Shown: positions 36,979-44,349 of the stretch, one piece after another
Numbering within the stretch: the first letter of the stretch is position 1
How the letters are laid out: every line of letters begins with the position of its first letter
Source: Tenuifilum sp. 4138str
GTDB lineage: Bacteria > Bacteroidota > Bacteroidia > Bacteroidales > Tenuifilaceae
Direction of reading: 5' to 3'
NCBI RefSeq assembly: GCF_041102575.1
Contig: NZ_JBGCUE010000001.1
Location: 1-64,000 of the forward strand
Length of the DNA stretch: 64,000 nt
Translations under genes and position numbers: made by a program
The notes under the pieces: model-generated
Told to the model about the DNA's origin: nothing
The model's database searches: none
Seen by the model: only the letters and a program-made list of their open reading frames with translations

Positions 36979-37794
36979 TTAATTGTTATTTGCTATATGA
37001 ATGACTCTTTGTGGAAATGGTATGCTGATATTGTTGTCCTTAAGGGCTTTAAATATTTCAACGCGAAGTTCGCTTTTAATATTTTCAACCCGAAAAACTT
37101 CATTAGTGTAAAAATATACTGAAAAGATTAAGGCAGAGTCTGCATAATCTTCAAATCTTACGAATGGTTCGGGTGAGTTTAACACCTGCTCATGTGCTTT
37201 TGCTACTTCTTTTAAAACTGGCATTAAAACTTGTATATCAGTAGAATAGTCAACACCAACGGTAACTTTAAACCTTGATGATATTTCACTATGCGTCCAG
37301 TTTATAACACTATTGCTAGTAAGTGTTGAATTGGGCAGTATTATGTAATTCCCATCTCTACCGAGTACGGTTGTGGTGCGGAAATTTATTTCCAGCACTT
37401 TATAAATCATTGAATTTACTTCAATAATATCGCCAACTTTTAATGTTCTGTCAAGTAATAGAATAATTCCTGAAATAAAGTCGTTGAAAAGGTTTTGTAA
37501 CCCAAACCCTAACCCAACAAGTAAAGCGGCTGAACCTGCAAGCAAAACTGATACATTAAAACCAAGTAAGTGAAGACTTATAACAAATGTAATTACAATG
37601 GATAAATATTTGAAAAGTTTAGATATTGAAAACTTTTTGGCTAAATCTAAGGTGCTTGATTTATAAATTACACGTTTGATTATAAAGTAAATAAAAATCA
37701 CAAAGCCAAGAAAAACAATTAAACTTAAGACATTCTGGAGTTTCAGGGTGTAATCACCTAATTCGATAATATTTGTTTGTAAAAACTCTTTCAT
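36979..37794 (-). CDS. MscS-family mechanosensitive channel (short form)
   Basis: This is a 271-residue protein from ATG 37794; the open frame extends back to 37833 inside the K+ channel gene, but the ATG two bases after that gene's stop is the likelier start. It has a TM helix at about 22-42, another at about 60-80, then the MscS pore helix GSAALLVGLGFGLQNLFNDF and the beta-domain entry LDRTLKVGDIIEV. By family it opens on membrane tension and releases solutes. It is the third gene of the operon, 2 bp after the K+ channel gene. The cytoplasmic domain is complete, ending in FPQRVIHI. Confidence 0.92.
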   Translation of the reverse strand: MKEFLQTNIIELGDYTLKLQNVLSLIVFLGFVIFIYFIIKRVIYKSSTLDLAKKFSISKLFKYLSIVITFVISLHLLGFNVSVLLAGSAALLVGLGFGLQNLFNDFISGIILLLDRTLKVGDIIEVNSMIYKVLEINFRTTTVLGRDGNYIILPNSTLTSNSVINWTHSEISSRFKVTVGVDYSTDIQVLMPVLKEVAKAHEQVLNSPEPFVRFEDYADSALIFSVYFYTNEVFRVENIKSELRVEIFKALKDNNISIPFPQRVIHIANNN

Positions 37795-37796
37795 GA

Positions 37797-38600
37797 CTAA
37801 TTCTTTTTTAACATTGAACCGCAGTTTGTACAATAATTTGAAGTTTCAATATTATTAGTATTACATTGAGGACATATTTTATTCTTTTCTGACGATTTTG
37901 ACATTTCTACGGTAATAATCCCTGTTGGAACAGCTATTATTGCATAACCAATTATCATGGCAAGAGATGAAATGAATTTTCCTAAAATTGTATGAGGAAC
38001 AATATCGCCATAGCCCACGGTTGTAACAGTAATTATTGCCCAATAAATACTTTGAGGGATGCTGGTAAAACCGTTTTCGCCATTCTCAACAACATACATA
38101 ATTGTGCCTAAAAGAATGACTATAGTAAGCACTGCCGAAAAGAATATCCCGATTTTGTAGGAACTTGCTCTTAATGCTCTCAATAAAAATATAGCTTCGC
38201 GATTGAAACGAACAAGCTTTAGAATTCTGAAAACCCTAAGCAAACGCAATATTCGTACTACAAGCAGATAATGATAACCGTAAAAGAACAAACTTACATA
38301 GGTTGGAAGAATTGCAAGCAAATCAATTATACCCCAATAACTAAAAATATAGCGAATTGGCTTGGGACTTATGTATATTCGCATAAAATATTCAATGCTA
38401 AATATAACAGTAAAGACCCATTCTATAGTGTAAAATTCATTTTTATAGATCAGGTTTAAGTATGGAACACTGTCTAATACTGCAATGAGAATGCTAAGTA
38501 AAATACACCAAAGCAACAAAATGTCAAAACGCTTGCCAGCTTTTGTGTCGCTCTCAAAAACGATTTGGTAAAGACGATATTTATTTACCATCCTTGTCAT
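37797..38600 (-). CDS. Voltage-gated-type potassium channel with C-terminal zinc ribbon
   Basis: This 267-aa channel has six hydrophobic segments. The S4-like helix at 116-131 carries regular Arg/Lys (RILRLLRVFRILKLVRF), the selectivity filter TTVGYGD is at 193-199, and the S5/S6 helices flank it. At the C-terminus Cys243, Cys246, Cys257 and Cys260 form a zinc-ribbon-like tail (CPQC..CTNC). It should conduct K+ with voltage or other gating; the tail may serve assembly or regulation. It overlaps the upstream MscS gene by 20 bp, so translation is likely coupled. A second in-frame Met at residue 4 is an equally possible start. Confidence 0.92.
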   Translation of the reverse strand: MTRMVNKYRLYQIVFESDTKAGKRFDILLLWCILLSILIAVLDSVPYLNLIYKNEFYTIEWVFTVIFSIEYFMRIYISPKPIRYIFSYWGIIDLLAILPTYVSLFFYGYHYLLVVRILRLLRVFRILKLVRFNREAIFLLRALRASSYKIGIFFSAVLTIVILLGTIMYVVENGENGFTSIPQSIYWAIITVTTVGYGDIVPHTILGKFISSLAMIIGYAIIAVPTGIITVEMSKSSEKNKICPQCNTNNIETSNYCTNCGSMLKKN

Positions 38601-40458
38601 CCAACTTTACATTAAAATTAGGTGCTTTATAGTCATTTGGCAAATAGTCAGCAGGAATAGTTGTCATATTTCCGTCCCTCACTGCACGATAGTGTGGTGA
38701 AAGGATTTCAATACCTCTTTCATTAAATACATCCTGAATATTTTGGTGCAAGTTTGAATATATTAATGCCTGCTTTCCAACTTCTCTTATATATGCGTTT
38801 ATTTGGTACGAAACATAGAAATCATCTAGGCTGGTTTGTAGAACAAAAGGTTTTGGCTCATCAAGTATCAAATCTGTTCTCAATGCTGCATCAATCAAAG
38901 CCTTATGCACATTTTTCCAGGGTACATCGTATCCAATGGTTACAGTCGTGTGAATGATTAATCCCTTTTCCCTTGCTTCGCTGCTATAATTTGTTGTGTT
39001 GCCGTTAAGAACTGATGAATTTGGGATTGTAATAACTTCATTCTTAATAGTCCTAACCCTTGTAACTAATAGCGTTTTTTCAACCACATCACCTGTAACA
39101 TCACCAATCTTTATTCGGTCGCCTATTTTAAAAGGTCGCATGTAAGTTATTACCAATCCGGCAACCATATTTGCAATGGCGGATGATGAACCCAAAGAAA
39201 ACAGAACTCCAATAAATACAGAGACTCCTTTGAAAATATTTGAATCAGAACCAGGCAAATAAGGAAATATTAAAACAAACATAAATGCATAGAGCAGGAA
39301 TTTTACAATACTGTAGGTCGGCATTGCCCAATCGGCATGAAAGCCCGATATTTTTAGCTTTTCAGATTCAATTTCATGAAAAATATACTTTACAAAGCGT
39401 ATTACATACTTCATTACAAAGTAAATAACGAGGATGCTGAACAGGTTGGGCAAGTATTCCCAAACAGCTACTAAAACCCCTTTGAATGGAGACCAGATAA
39501 GATGAAAAAGTGCATCTGCCCATGTGCGCGAGAATGGGAAGATGCTGAAAATAATGGGTAAGGTGATATAAAGTAAAACCGCATAAACGAACCAACGGAA
39601 TATCTTTAATAAAAATAAAACAACTTGCAATTCCTGTTCAGCTGTTAAAAATGTATAATCCTTGTAGGCCAAGTTCTTAAGCCATTTATCTTTTTTAGAG
39701 TTGATAAATAATAAAAGTTTTGAATAACCTTTGCCAACCAGCCAAATCATTAACCAAGCAATCCCAATTACGAGTAGTACCAGACCAATCCTTGCAATAA
39801 GTTTTAACCAGCTATTCTGATTTTTAGCTTCAACTATGGATTTTTTTATGGTTTCTTTTAATGATTGGGCTAATTCGGGCATGCTTTTACCATGCCATAT
39901 TGCATCGTTCTCTGAAATACTCATTATTATAATATCGCCATAAACAATATCGAGGGTGTTTTCCGATTTCATGACCAGAATAGAATCAACTTTTAAAAAA
40001 TCATCTTCGTAAAGTTTTTCTATTTTTCTACTTATGTTTATTGCTCTCTCTTTCGGGGTTGATGCTCCAATTTTTGAGTAGATAAGAAAAAGAGTGTCAT
40101 TCATTGGCCCTATCACAGGATAACCTTTGGCGGTTTTACGTAACGATTCAATATATGCTTTTTTATCTTCTATTCTTTTTTTCTCCTTTTCTTCAATTGA
40201 TTTTAGCTGTTGCAGCAATTCTTCTTTTTGAAGGTTGTCAGTTGTTTTCAATTTAAGTAGTTGAGATTCCAATTCAGCCTTTTTAATCGAATCAGCAATT
40301 CGCTGTTGCTCAACTTCGGCAAGTTTTTGGTTTAACTCATGCAATACGATATTATTCAGGGAGTCTTTACCTTGAACTAAAACATCAGTTTGCCCATAAG
40401 ATGCAATGCTGAATGTGAGCATAAGCAACGTTGCTATTTTTTTTAATAAGTTTTTCAT
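38581..40458 (-). CDS. MscS-family mechanosensitive channel with periplasmic coiled coil (long form)
   Basis: This 625-aa protein begins with a signal peptide (about 1-23, SIASYGQ), a charged coiled-coil region (about 35-135, LLKLKTTDNLQKEELLQQLK..), then several TM helices (about 215-440) and the MscS pore/beta domain starting GVLFSLGSSSAIANMVAGLV and RPFKIGDRIKIGDVTGDVVEK near residue 440. It is the long MscK/YbdG-like architecture and should be a tension-gated channel. It is the first gene of the five-gene operon; the start ATG is at 40458, and repeat copy 2 follows about 80 bp upstream. No promoter match was found in that gap. Confidence 0.93.
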   Translation of the reverse strand: MKNLLKKIATLLMLTFSIASYGQTDVLVQGKDSLNNIVLHELNQKLAEVEQQRIADSIKKAELESQLLKLKTTDNLQKEELLQQLKSIEEKEKKRIEDKKAYIESLRKTAKGYPVIGPMNDTLFLIYSKIGASTPKERAINISRKIEKLYEDDFLKVDSILVMKSENTLDIVYGDIIIMSISENDAIWHGKSMPELAQSLKETIKKSIVEAKNQNSWLKLIARIGLVLLVIGIAWLMIWLVGKGYSKLLLFINSKKDKWLKNLAYKDYTFLTAEQELQVVLFLLKIFRWFVYAVLLYITLPIIFSIFPFSRTWADALFHLIWSPFKGVLVAVWEYLPNLFSILVIYFVMKYVIRFVKYIFHEIESEKLKISGFHADWAMPTYSIVKFLLYAFMFVLIFPYLPGSDSNIFKGVSVFIGVLFSLGSSSAIANMVAGLVITYMRPFKIGDRIKIGDVTGDVVEKTLLVTRVRTIKNEVITIPNSSVLNGNTTNYSSEAREKGLIIHTTVTIGYDVPWKNVHKALIDAALRTDLILDEPKPFVLQTSLDDFYVSYQINAYIREVGKQALIYSNLHQNIQDVFNERGIEILSPHYRAVRDGNMTTIPADYLPNDYKAPNFNVKLDDKDGK

Positions 40459-40535
40459 AATAGCAATTTTAGACTATAAAATTACAAAAAAAAGGTTTGT
40501 TGGCTTATTCCTCTATCATCATTTTTCATCTTATT

Positions 40536-41022
40536 TGTCTAGTCCTGATATACGGGATAGGCAGTATCGAGAAATCTCATTAAAAAGTGAATGAAGGTAC
40601 AAAGTGATGCTTCGGCTAGCTCAGCATGACATCAGGGCTAAATTCTCTTCTGCTAACAACCATCAACCATCAACTATCAACTAAACTGGTATCACAGAGT
40701 TACACAGCGTAACACGGTGTTACACAGAGCGTATGGCGTGGCATTCTCGAACAACGAAGAACGCTTTCAGCCCCGTAGGGGCGTAATATTTGTATCTCCA
40801 TGGCCACTCCCTCACGAGCAGCGATGCACACAATGACATTCCAAAGTTCAATACTGAAACGTTGCATCGCAAAGGAAAAAAAACATTGTTCACGCACGTT
40901 TGTAAACGCATGCGACATACGCCACTCCGCCGGGTTACTTTCAGTAAATGTGGTAAAAAATCCTCATGTTCAGGCAAGTGAAAAAAACTTTTTATGTCCG
41001 GCTGAAGCGCTGCGTTTGGCAT
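40536..41022. repeat. ~0.5-kb direct repeat, copy 2
   Basis: Direct copy of 33737-34240, lying upstream of the ion-channel operon. It keeps the same start 'tgtctagtcctgatatacgg'. A deletion near the end of this copy removes about half of one palindrome arm present in copy 1. Confidence 0.9.
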
Positions 41023-41065
41023 GTACTCTGCTCAACCTCTTTATTAAACGAGTCCGCAGACGCGC

Positions 41066-41177
41066 TCTAACACAGGGGATTGTGGGCTATTTACAGTCAA
41101 GGAATATTTAACTTTGTTACAGATAAAAATCTTTGTATACCTCTTTATTAATCCCAATGGCTAAATTATGTGTTGGC
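41066..41177. other. Degenerate attC-like palindrome downstream of the glycosyltransferase gene
   Basis: Right core GTTGGC at 41172-41177, preceded by a 1-nt spacer and the arm ATCCCAATGGCTAAATTATG (41151-41170), which resembles the right arm of the 42626-42753 element. The left arm (about 41071-41095) pairs only partly, so the site may be decayed. It is the weakest of the four candidates. Confidence 0.3.
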
Positions 41178-41183
41178 AATTAT

Positions 41184-42596
41184 CTATAGTTCATAAATGC
41201 TATAATCTTCATTTTCTAAAACCTTTCTATAGCGATTTAGTGAAGTTGCAGTTCCAAAGCTTCTTTTTAAAATTACAATATATTTAAGTCCCTTGCCTTT
41301 CAATGACATAATATATTCTTCATCCCTTATTTTATCATTAGTATTAACCCAACCCTTTCTATGTGCAAAATACATTGGTGTTGGATAACTACCACTATTA
41401 ATTATTATTAAATCATTCCGAAACGACATGCTATCAAGGTCTTTTTCTAGATTTAACAAATGCATGTCTTTTTCTTTAATTCTAAAATCATGTTGTTGAT
41501 TAGCAATGCCTTCTACTGATATTGCAATCAATAAAATTATGGCTAATTTTGAATACTTAATTTTGGATAAGCCATAGCCTGCAACCAGAGCCATTACTGG
41601 AACGAATGGAATTATATAATAGTTGTGATGTGAAAATGTAAATCCAGCTTTGAGTATAATTATGGAGAAACTTATAAAAGTCAGTATAAACAAATATAAA
41701 ATCTTCGAATCACTTTTTATAAATGAATAACCTAATCCAAACAAAAAAACACCAAAACCTATAAATTTCAATGCAGTATCATAAAATTTACTCAACGTTT
41801 CGTTTATGTTCAGTAAAATTTCATTAAAACCTTGACTAATCCCCTTTCCCATGAAGAAATGCCAAAATCCGTATTTATCAACAAGATAAGGTACCCAATA
41901 GTAGTACCAGACAATTACAGGTAAAACCCCAATTAACGAGACAGTAGAAAAAATTACTTTTCTTTTTATCGGAATACTCCTATCGAAAAGAAAAAAAACA
42001 AAAATAACAAGTAAGAAACCTGAGGGCAGTTTTGATAATACTCCCAAAGGCATTAATACTCCATAACAAATTAAATTCAAAGAATTATTCTTACTTAAAG
42101 TATTTTCCAAATAATTACTCCCAAAAAAAATACTTGCAGTTATTAATGACATGGAAAAAGTATCCGGCATTATTTTTCTCGAAAATTGAAACCATATAGA
42201 AACAGCTAATACTATCGTAGAAGGGAAGGCAACTTGCTCGGAAAAATATTTCCTTATGAGTTTGTAAAAGTAAAAAAGTCCTATACTAGAAATAATCAAA
42301 TTTATTAAACGTCCATACCAATGTTGATAACCAAAAATCTTAGCTATTATGTAAATCAAATAATTTAGCAATGGAAATTCCATTCCAGTAATACCTGATT
42401 TTTCCCCCGCAATATCAATTCTTGGATAAAAAATATTGTTGTCAACTTCCAGGAAGTTTCTTGCAACCATAATAACGGTAGTCTGTCGCCAATTATGTCC
42501 AACCTCCAAGGGTGGATTTGTGATACCAATCAGTCTGATGATGAATAATACAAATATCCAGAATCGTATATCCTTCAATGTTTTTCTTGTAATCAT
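41184..42596 (-). CDS. GT-C (family 39-like) membrane glycosyltransferase
   Basis: This 470-aa integral membrane protein has about ten hydrophobic helices and an early loop with EVGHNWRQTTVIMVARNF, a pattern found in GT39/ArnT-like dolichyl- or undecaprenyl-phosphate-sugar glycosyltransferases. The donor and acceptor cannot be told. Its base composition is much more A+T-rich than its neighbours, with poly-A and poly-T tracts, as expected for acquired DNA. It sits alone on its strand between two attC-like palindromes. The start ATG at 42596 lies 30 bp from the inner palindrome. Confidence 0.75.
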   Translation of the reverse strand: MITRKTLKDIRFWIFVLFIIRLIGITNPPLEVGHNWRQTTVIMVARNFLEVDNNIFYPRIDIAGEKSGITGMEFPLLNYLIYIIAKIFGYQHWYGRLINLIISSIGLFYFYKLIRKYFSEQVAFPSTIVLAVSIWFQFSRKIMPDTFSMSLITASIFFGSNYLENTLSKNNSLNLICYGVLMPLGVLSKLPSGFLLVIFVFFLFDRSIPIKRKVIFSTVSLIGVLPVIVWYYYWVPYLVDKYGFWHFFMGKGISQGFNEILLNINETLSKFYDTALKFIGFGVFLFGLGYSFIKSDSKILYLFILTFISFSIIILKAGFTFSHHNYYIIPFVPVMALVAGYGLSKIKYSKLAIILLIAISVEGIANQQHDFRIKEKDMHLLNLEKDLDSMSFRNDLIIINSGSYPTPMYFAHRKGWVNTNDKIRDEEYIMSLKGKGLKYIVILKRSFGTATSLNRYRKVLENEDYSIYEL

Positions 42597-42625
42597 CTAT
42601 TTTTCAGTATTGTTCTTAAATTGTT

Positions 42626-42753
42626 GCCAACGTTTGACAATATGGCCAGTAAGGGATTGCGGGCGATTCCCTATCACGGTACACGTAAAGTTGAATCGGG
42701 CTACAAACCTTCGCATACCACTGAAACCCTTATTGGCTATATTGTGTGTTGGC
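42626..42753. other. attC-like imperfect palindrome (128 bp) between glycosyltransferase and LRR genes
   Basis: Outer cores are GCCAAC (42626-42631) and GTTGGC (42748-42753), perfectly complementary. Inner 20-nt arms are 42636-42655 (GACAATATGGCCAGTAAGGG) and 42727-42746 (CCCTTATTGGCTATATTGTG), pairing at 19 of 20 positions if two G.T wobbles on the + strand are allowed. Left spacer 4 nt, right spacer 1 nt. It holds the internal block GCGATTCCCTATCA (42663-42676) shared with the element at 34209-34337. The spacer asymmetry is the same in both. Confidence 0.6.
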
Positions 42754-42761
42754 TACAGTGT

Positions 42762-43619
42762 TTATTCTATCGTTCGTTTAAAATATTGTCCACTCGTCGC
42801 TATGAATGGCTTTTTGACGTTTTTAAAATGAAACGAATTTAACGTCTTTTCATCGTCTATCCAAAGTTCTTCCAATGCTGGAAACTGAGATAAATCAAGC
42901 TGTTTTATTTGTGTAGATTTAATATCAAGCTTTTTCAAATGTGGCAAAACAATTTTGTTATCTATTGAATTTATTGGATTTACGTCAATAATCAACTGCT
43001 CTAATCTTTCAAGTTTTGATAAACTTATTGGTAATGTTGATAATTTAGATTGTCCAATTTGTAAAAACCTTAGATTTTTCAGCTGTGATAACAATTCTAT
43101 TGTATCTTCTAAATCCAATTTGTCTTGTTGTCTAAAGTTCACTACACTTAAATGTTGAAGCTTAACTATTTTTCTTGGTAATTTTTCTATTTTAACTTGA
43201 TAGCAATCAAATATGTTCTCAATTTCATCTCCATATCTCATAAAAGCATATGAAATCATACCAACTTTAGGCTTAACTAAGTAATAATTTTTCCGTATCA
43301 CTTGTGCAAAAACCAAATATTCACCTAAGTCAATAGAAGAATGTTCAAATAGCTCTTTTCGATAATATTCTTGATTTTTAAGATAACTCGATTTCCAATT
43401 TTCCTTGACTTTTAATATCAAGTCAGTTGGTGCAGATTTTTCAAAAAGATTCTGGGCTAATTTCCTTATTTTAGAATCTCGATGAAAATTAGCCAAATTC
43501 AATATGTATGATAGTATGGGTTTATTAATCACTGATTCATTTAAACGATTCAAACAATTAATAACTATAGAATCATCTTCGCTTATTAGTAAATCAAATA
43601 TCTCGTCTACGTTAATCAT
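42762..43619 (-). CDS. Leucine-rich-repeat protein
   Basis: This 285-aa cytoplasmic-type protein has no signal peptide. The N-terminal half (about 1-120) is helical and reads like a HEAT-type or adaptor region; the C-terminal half (about 145-285) has LRR units such as LSQLKNLRFLQIGQSKLSTLP and LSKLERLEQLIIDVNP. LRR proteins bind other proteins; no partner can be inferred. Composition is strongly A+T-rich relative to the window. It lies between attC-like elements at 42626-42753 and 43653-43739 and is encoded in the same direction as the glycosyltransferase. Confidence 0.75.
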   Translation of the reverse strand: MINVDEIFDLLISEDDSIVINCLNRLNESVINKPILSYILNLANFHRDSKIRKLAQNLFEKSAPTDLILKVKENWKSSYLKNQEYYRKELFEHSSIDLGEYLVFAQVIRKNYYLVKPKVGMISYAFMRYGDEIENIFDCYQVKIEKLPRKIVKLQHLSVVNFRQQDKLDLEDTIELLSQLKNLRFLQIGQSKLSTLPISLSKLERLEQLIIDVNPINSIDNKIVLPHLKKLDIKSTQIKQLDLSQFPALEELWIDDEKTLNSFHFKNVKKPFIATSGQYFKRTIE

Positions 43620-43652
43620 AATTTGTGTAGTAATTGTCTTGTTAACATTGTA

Positions 43653-43739
43653 GCCAACTAGTTTATATGCGCTACTTTGTTGCGCCTTATTTCCATTTTT
43701 GGATGTATAGGCGCTATAAAATAGCGTTTTATTGTTAGA
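43653..43739. other. attC-like imperfect palindrome (87 bp) upstream of the LRR gene
   Basis: Left core GCCAAC (43653-43658) with a 4-nt spacer; right core GTTAGA at 43734-43739. The inner stem pairs GCGCTACTTTGTTGCGCC (43669-43686) with the complement in GGCGCTATAAAATAGCG (about 43710-43726); one of its mismatches is a G.T wobble on the + strand. It is shorter than the other two elements. Confidence 0.45.
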
Positions 43740-43925
43740 ACAAATATAAAAAATTTTTCACAAATAATCACGCGGACTTTTAAATCCTTTGCATTCCATT
43801 TTCACTAACAATTGAGGTTGTTCTTTTATGATTGATAGTGAGTTTTGTAGAACGCAGATTTCGCTGATTTAATTGATTTACACAGGATAAATTAACCAAA
43901 CACCAAACACTAAACTCAATCTCCC

Positions 43926-43962
43926 CTGCACACTGCACACTGCACACTGTACACTGCACACT
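43926..43962. repeat. Heptamer tandem repeat (CACACTG, about 5 copies)
   Basis: The unit CACACTG repeats with one variant (TACACTG). It is near, but outside, the stop codon of the GDCCVxC gene. Confidence 0.8.
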
Positions 43963-43971
43963 ATATTTCCA

Positions 43972-44202
43972 TTACCCGCAACAGCTGCAACCCTTTTGCC
44001 CCTTACTCTCCTGCTCCTGTAAGGGTGGGCATTTTACGCTGCCGTATGAGCAGAATACACAGCAGTCGCCAGGCTTGGGTTTTAGCAGCTTCCCGCAGTT
44101 GGTGCATTCGTAAAAGTACTGGCAGGTGTCGGTAGGCATGGTTTCAACCTTGCTATATCCACAATACGGGCATGTGATGGTTGATTGCAGGATTATATTC
44201 AT
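43972..44202 (-). CDS. GDCCVxC-domain small metal-binding protein
   Basis: This 76-aa cysteine-rich protein has a zinc-ribbon-like CPYCGY..CTNC start and the signature GDCCVFCSYGSVKCPP, which matches the GDCCVxC (seleno)protein family: in some relatives one of these Cys positions is selenocysteine, here all are Cys codons. The C-terminus ends in GCSCCG. The family often occurs with heavy-metal or mercury transport genes, but none are adjacent here. Function is unknown; metal binding is likely. It is divergent from the 5'-nucleotidase gene. Confidence 0.8.
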   Translation of the reverse strand: MNIILQSTITCPYCGYSKVETMPTDTCQYFYECTNCGKLLKPKPGDCCVFCSYGSVKCPPLQEQESKGQKGCSCCG

Positions 44203-44299
44203 ACTAACATAGAATTATTTTTTGAACGTAATGTTCTCAATTTTGTTCAATATTTATAGGTTTGGTTAGATACCAATACAATATTGCTTAAACCCACAG

Positions 44300-44330
44300 T
44301 TGCAAACCTTAACCGTTAGGGCTATCTTTG
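44300..44330 (+). promoter_or_regulatory. Putative Bacteroidota promoter for the 5'-nucleotidase gene
   Basis: TATCTTTG (44323-44330) matches TAnnTTTG. TTG at 44300-44302 is a partial -33 element with a 20-bp spacer. Confidence 0.6.
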
Positions 44331-44349
44331 AAAATAAAAATTTTATAGC

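Larger units (their letters stand above)
40459..41183. other. Gene-free region: channel operon upstream region and repeat copy 2
   Basis: The first ~75 bp upstream of the operon are ordinary AT-rich DNA. Repeat copy 2 fills 40536-41022, then a degenerate attC-like palindrome is suspected up to 41177. The short frames here are artefacts of the repeat. Confidence 0.7.
43620..43971. other. Gene-free spacer with an attC-like site and 7-bp repeats
   Basis: Holds the third palindrome (43653-43739), an 'aacgcagatttcgctgatttaa' type phrase and a heptamer array. No gene was found. Confidence 0.7.

Noticed and set aside
33737-41022. Composite transposon with the 0.5-kb repeats as ends
   Set aside because: No transposase, no terminal inverted repeats and no target-site duplication that I can see in the repeats.
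34209-43739. Canonical integron attC sites
   Set aside because: The outer cores are GTTRGM/GCYRAC-like, not GTTRRRY/RYYYAAC, and no IntI is present. I therefore call them attC-like only.
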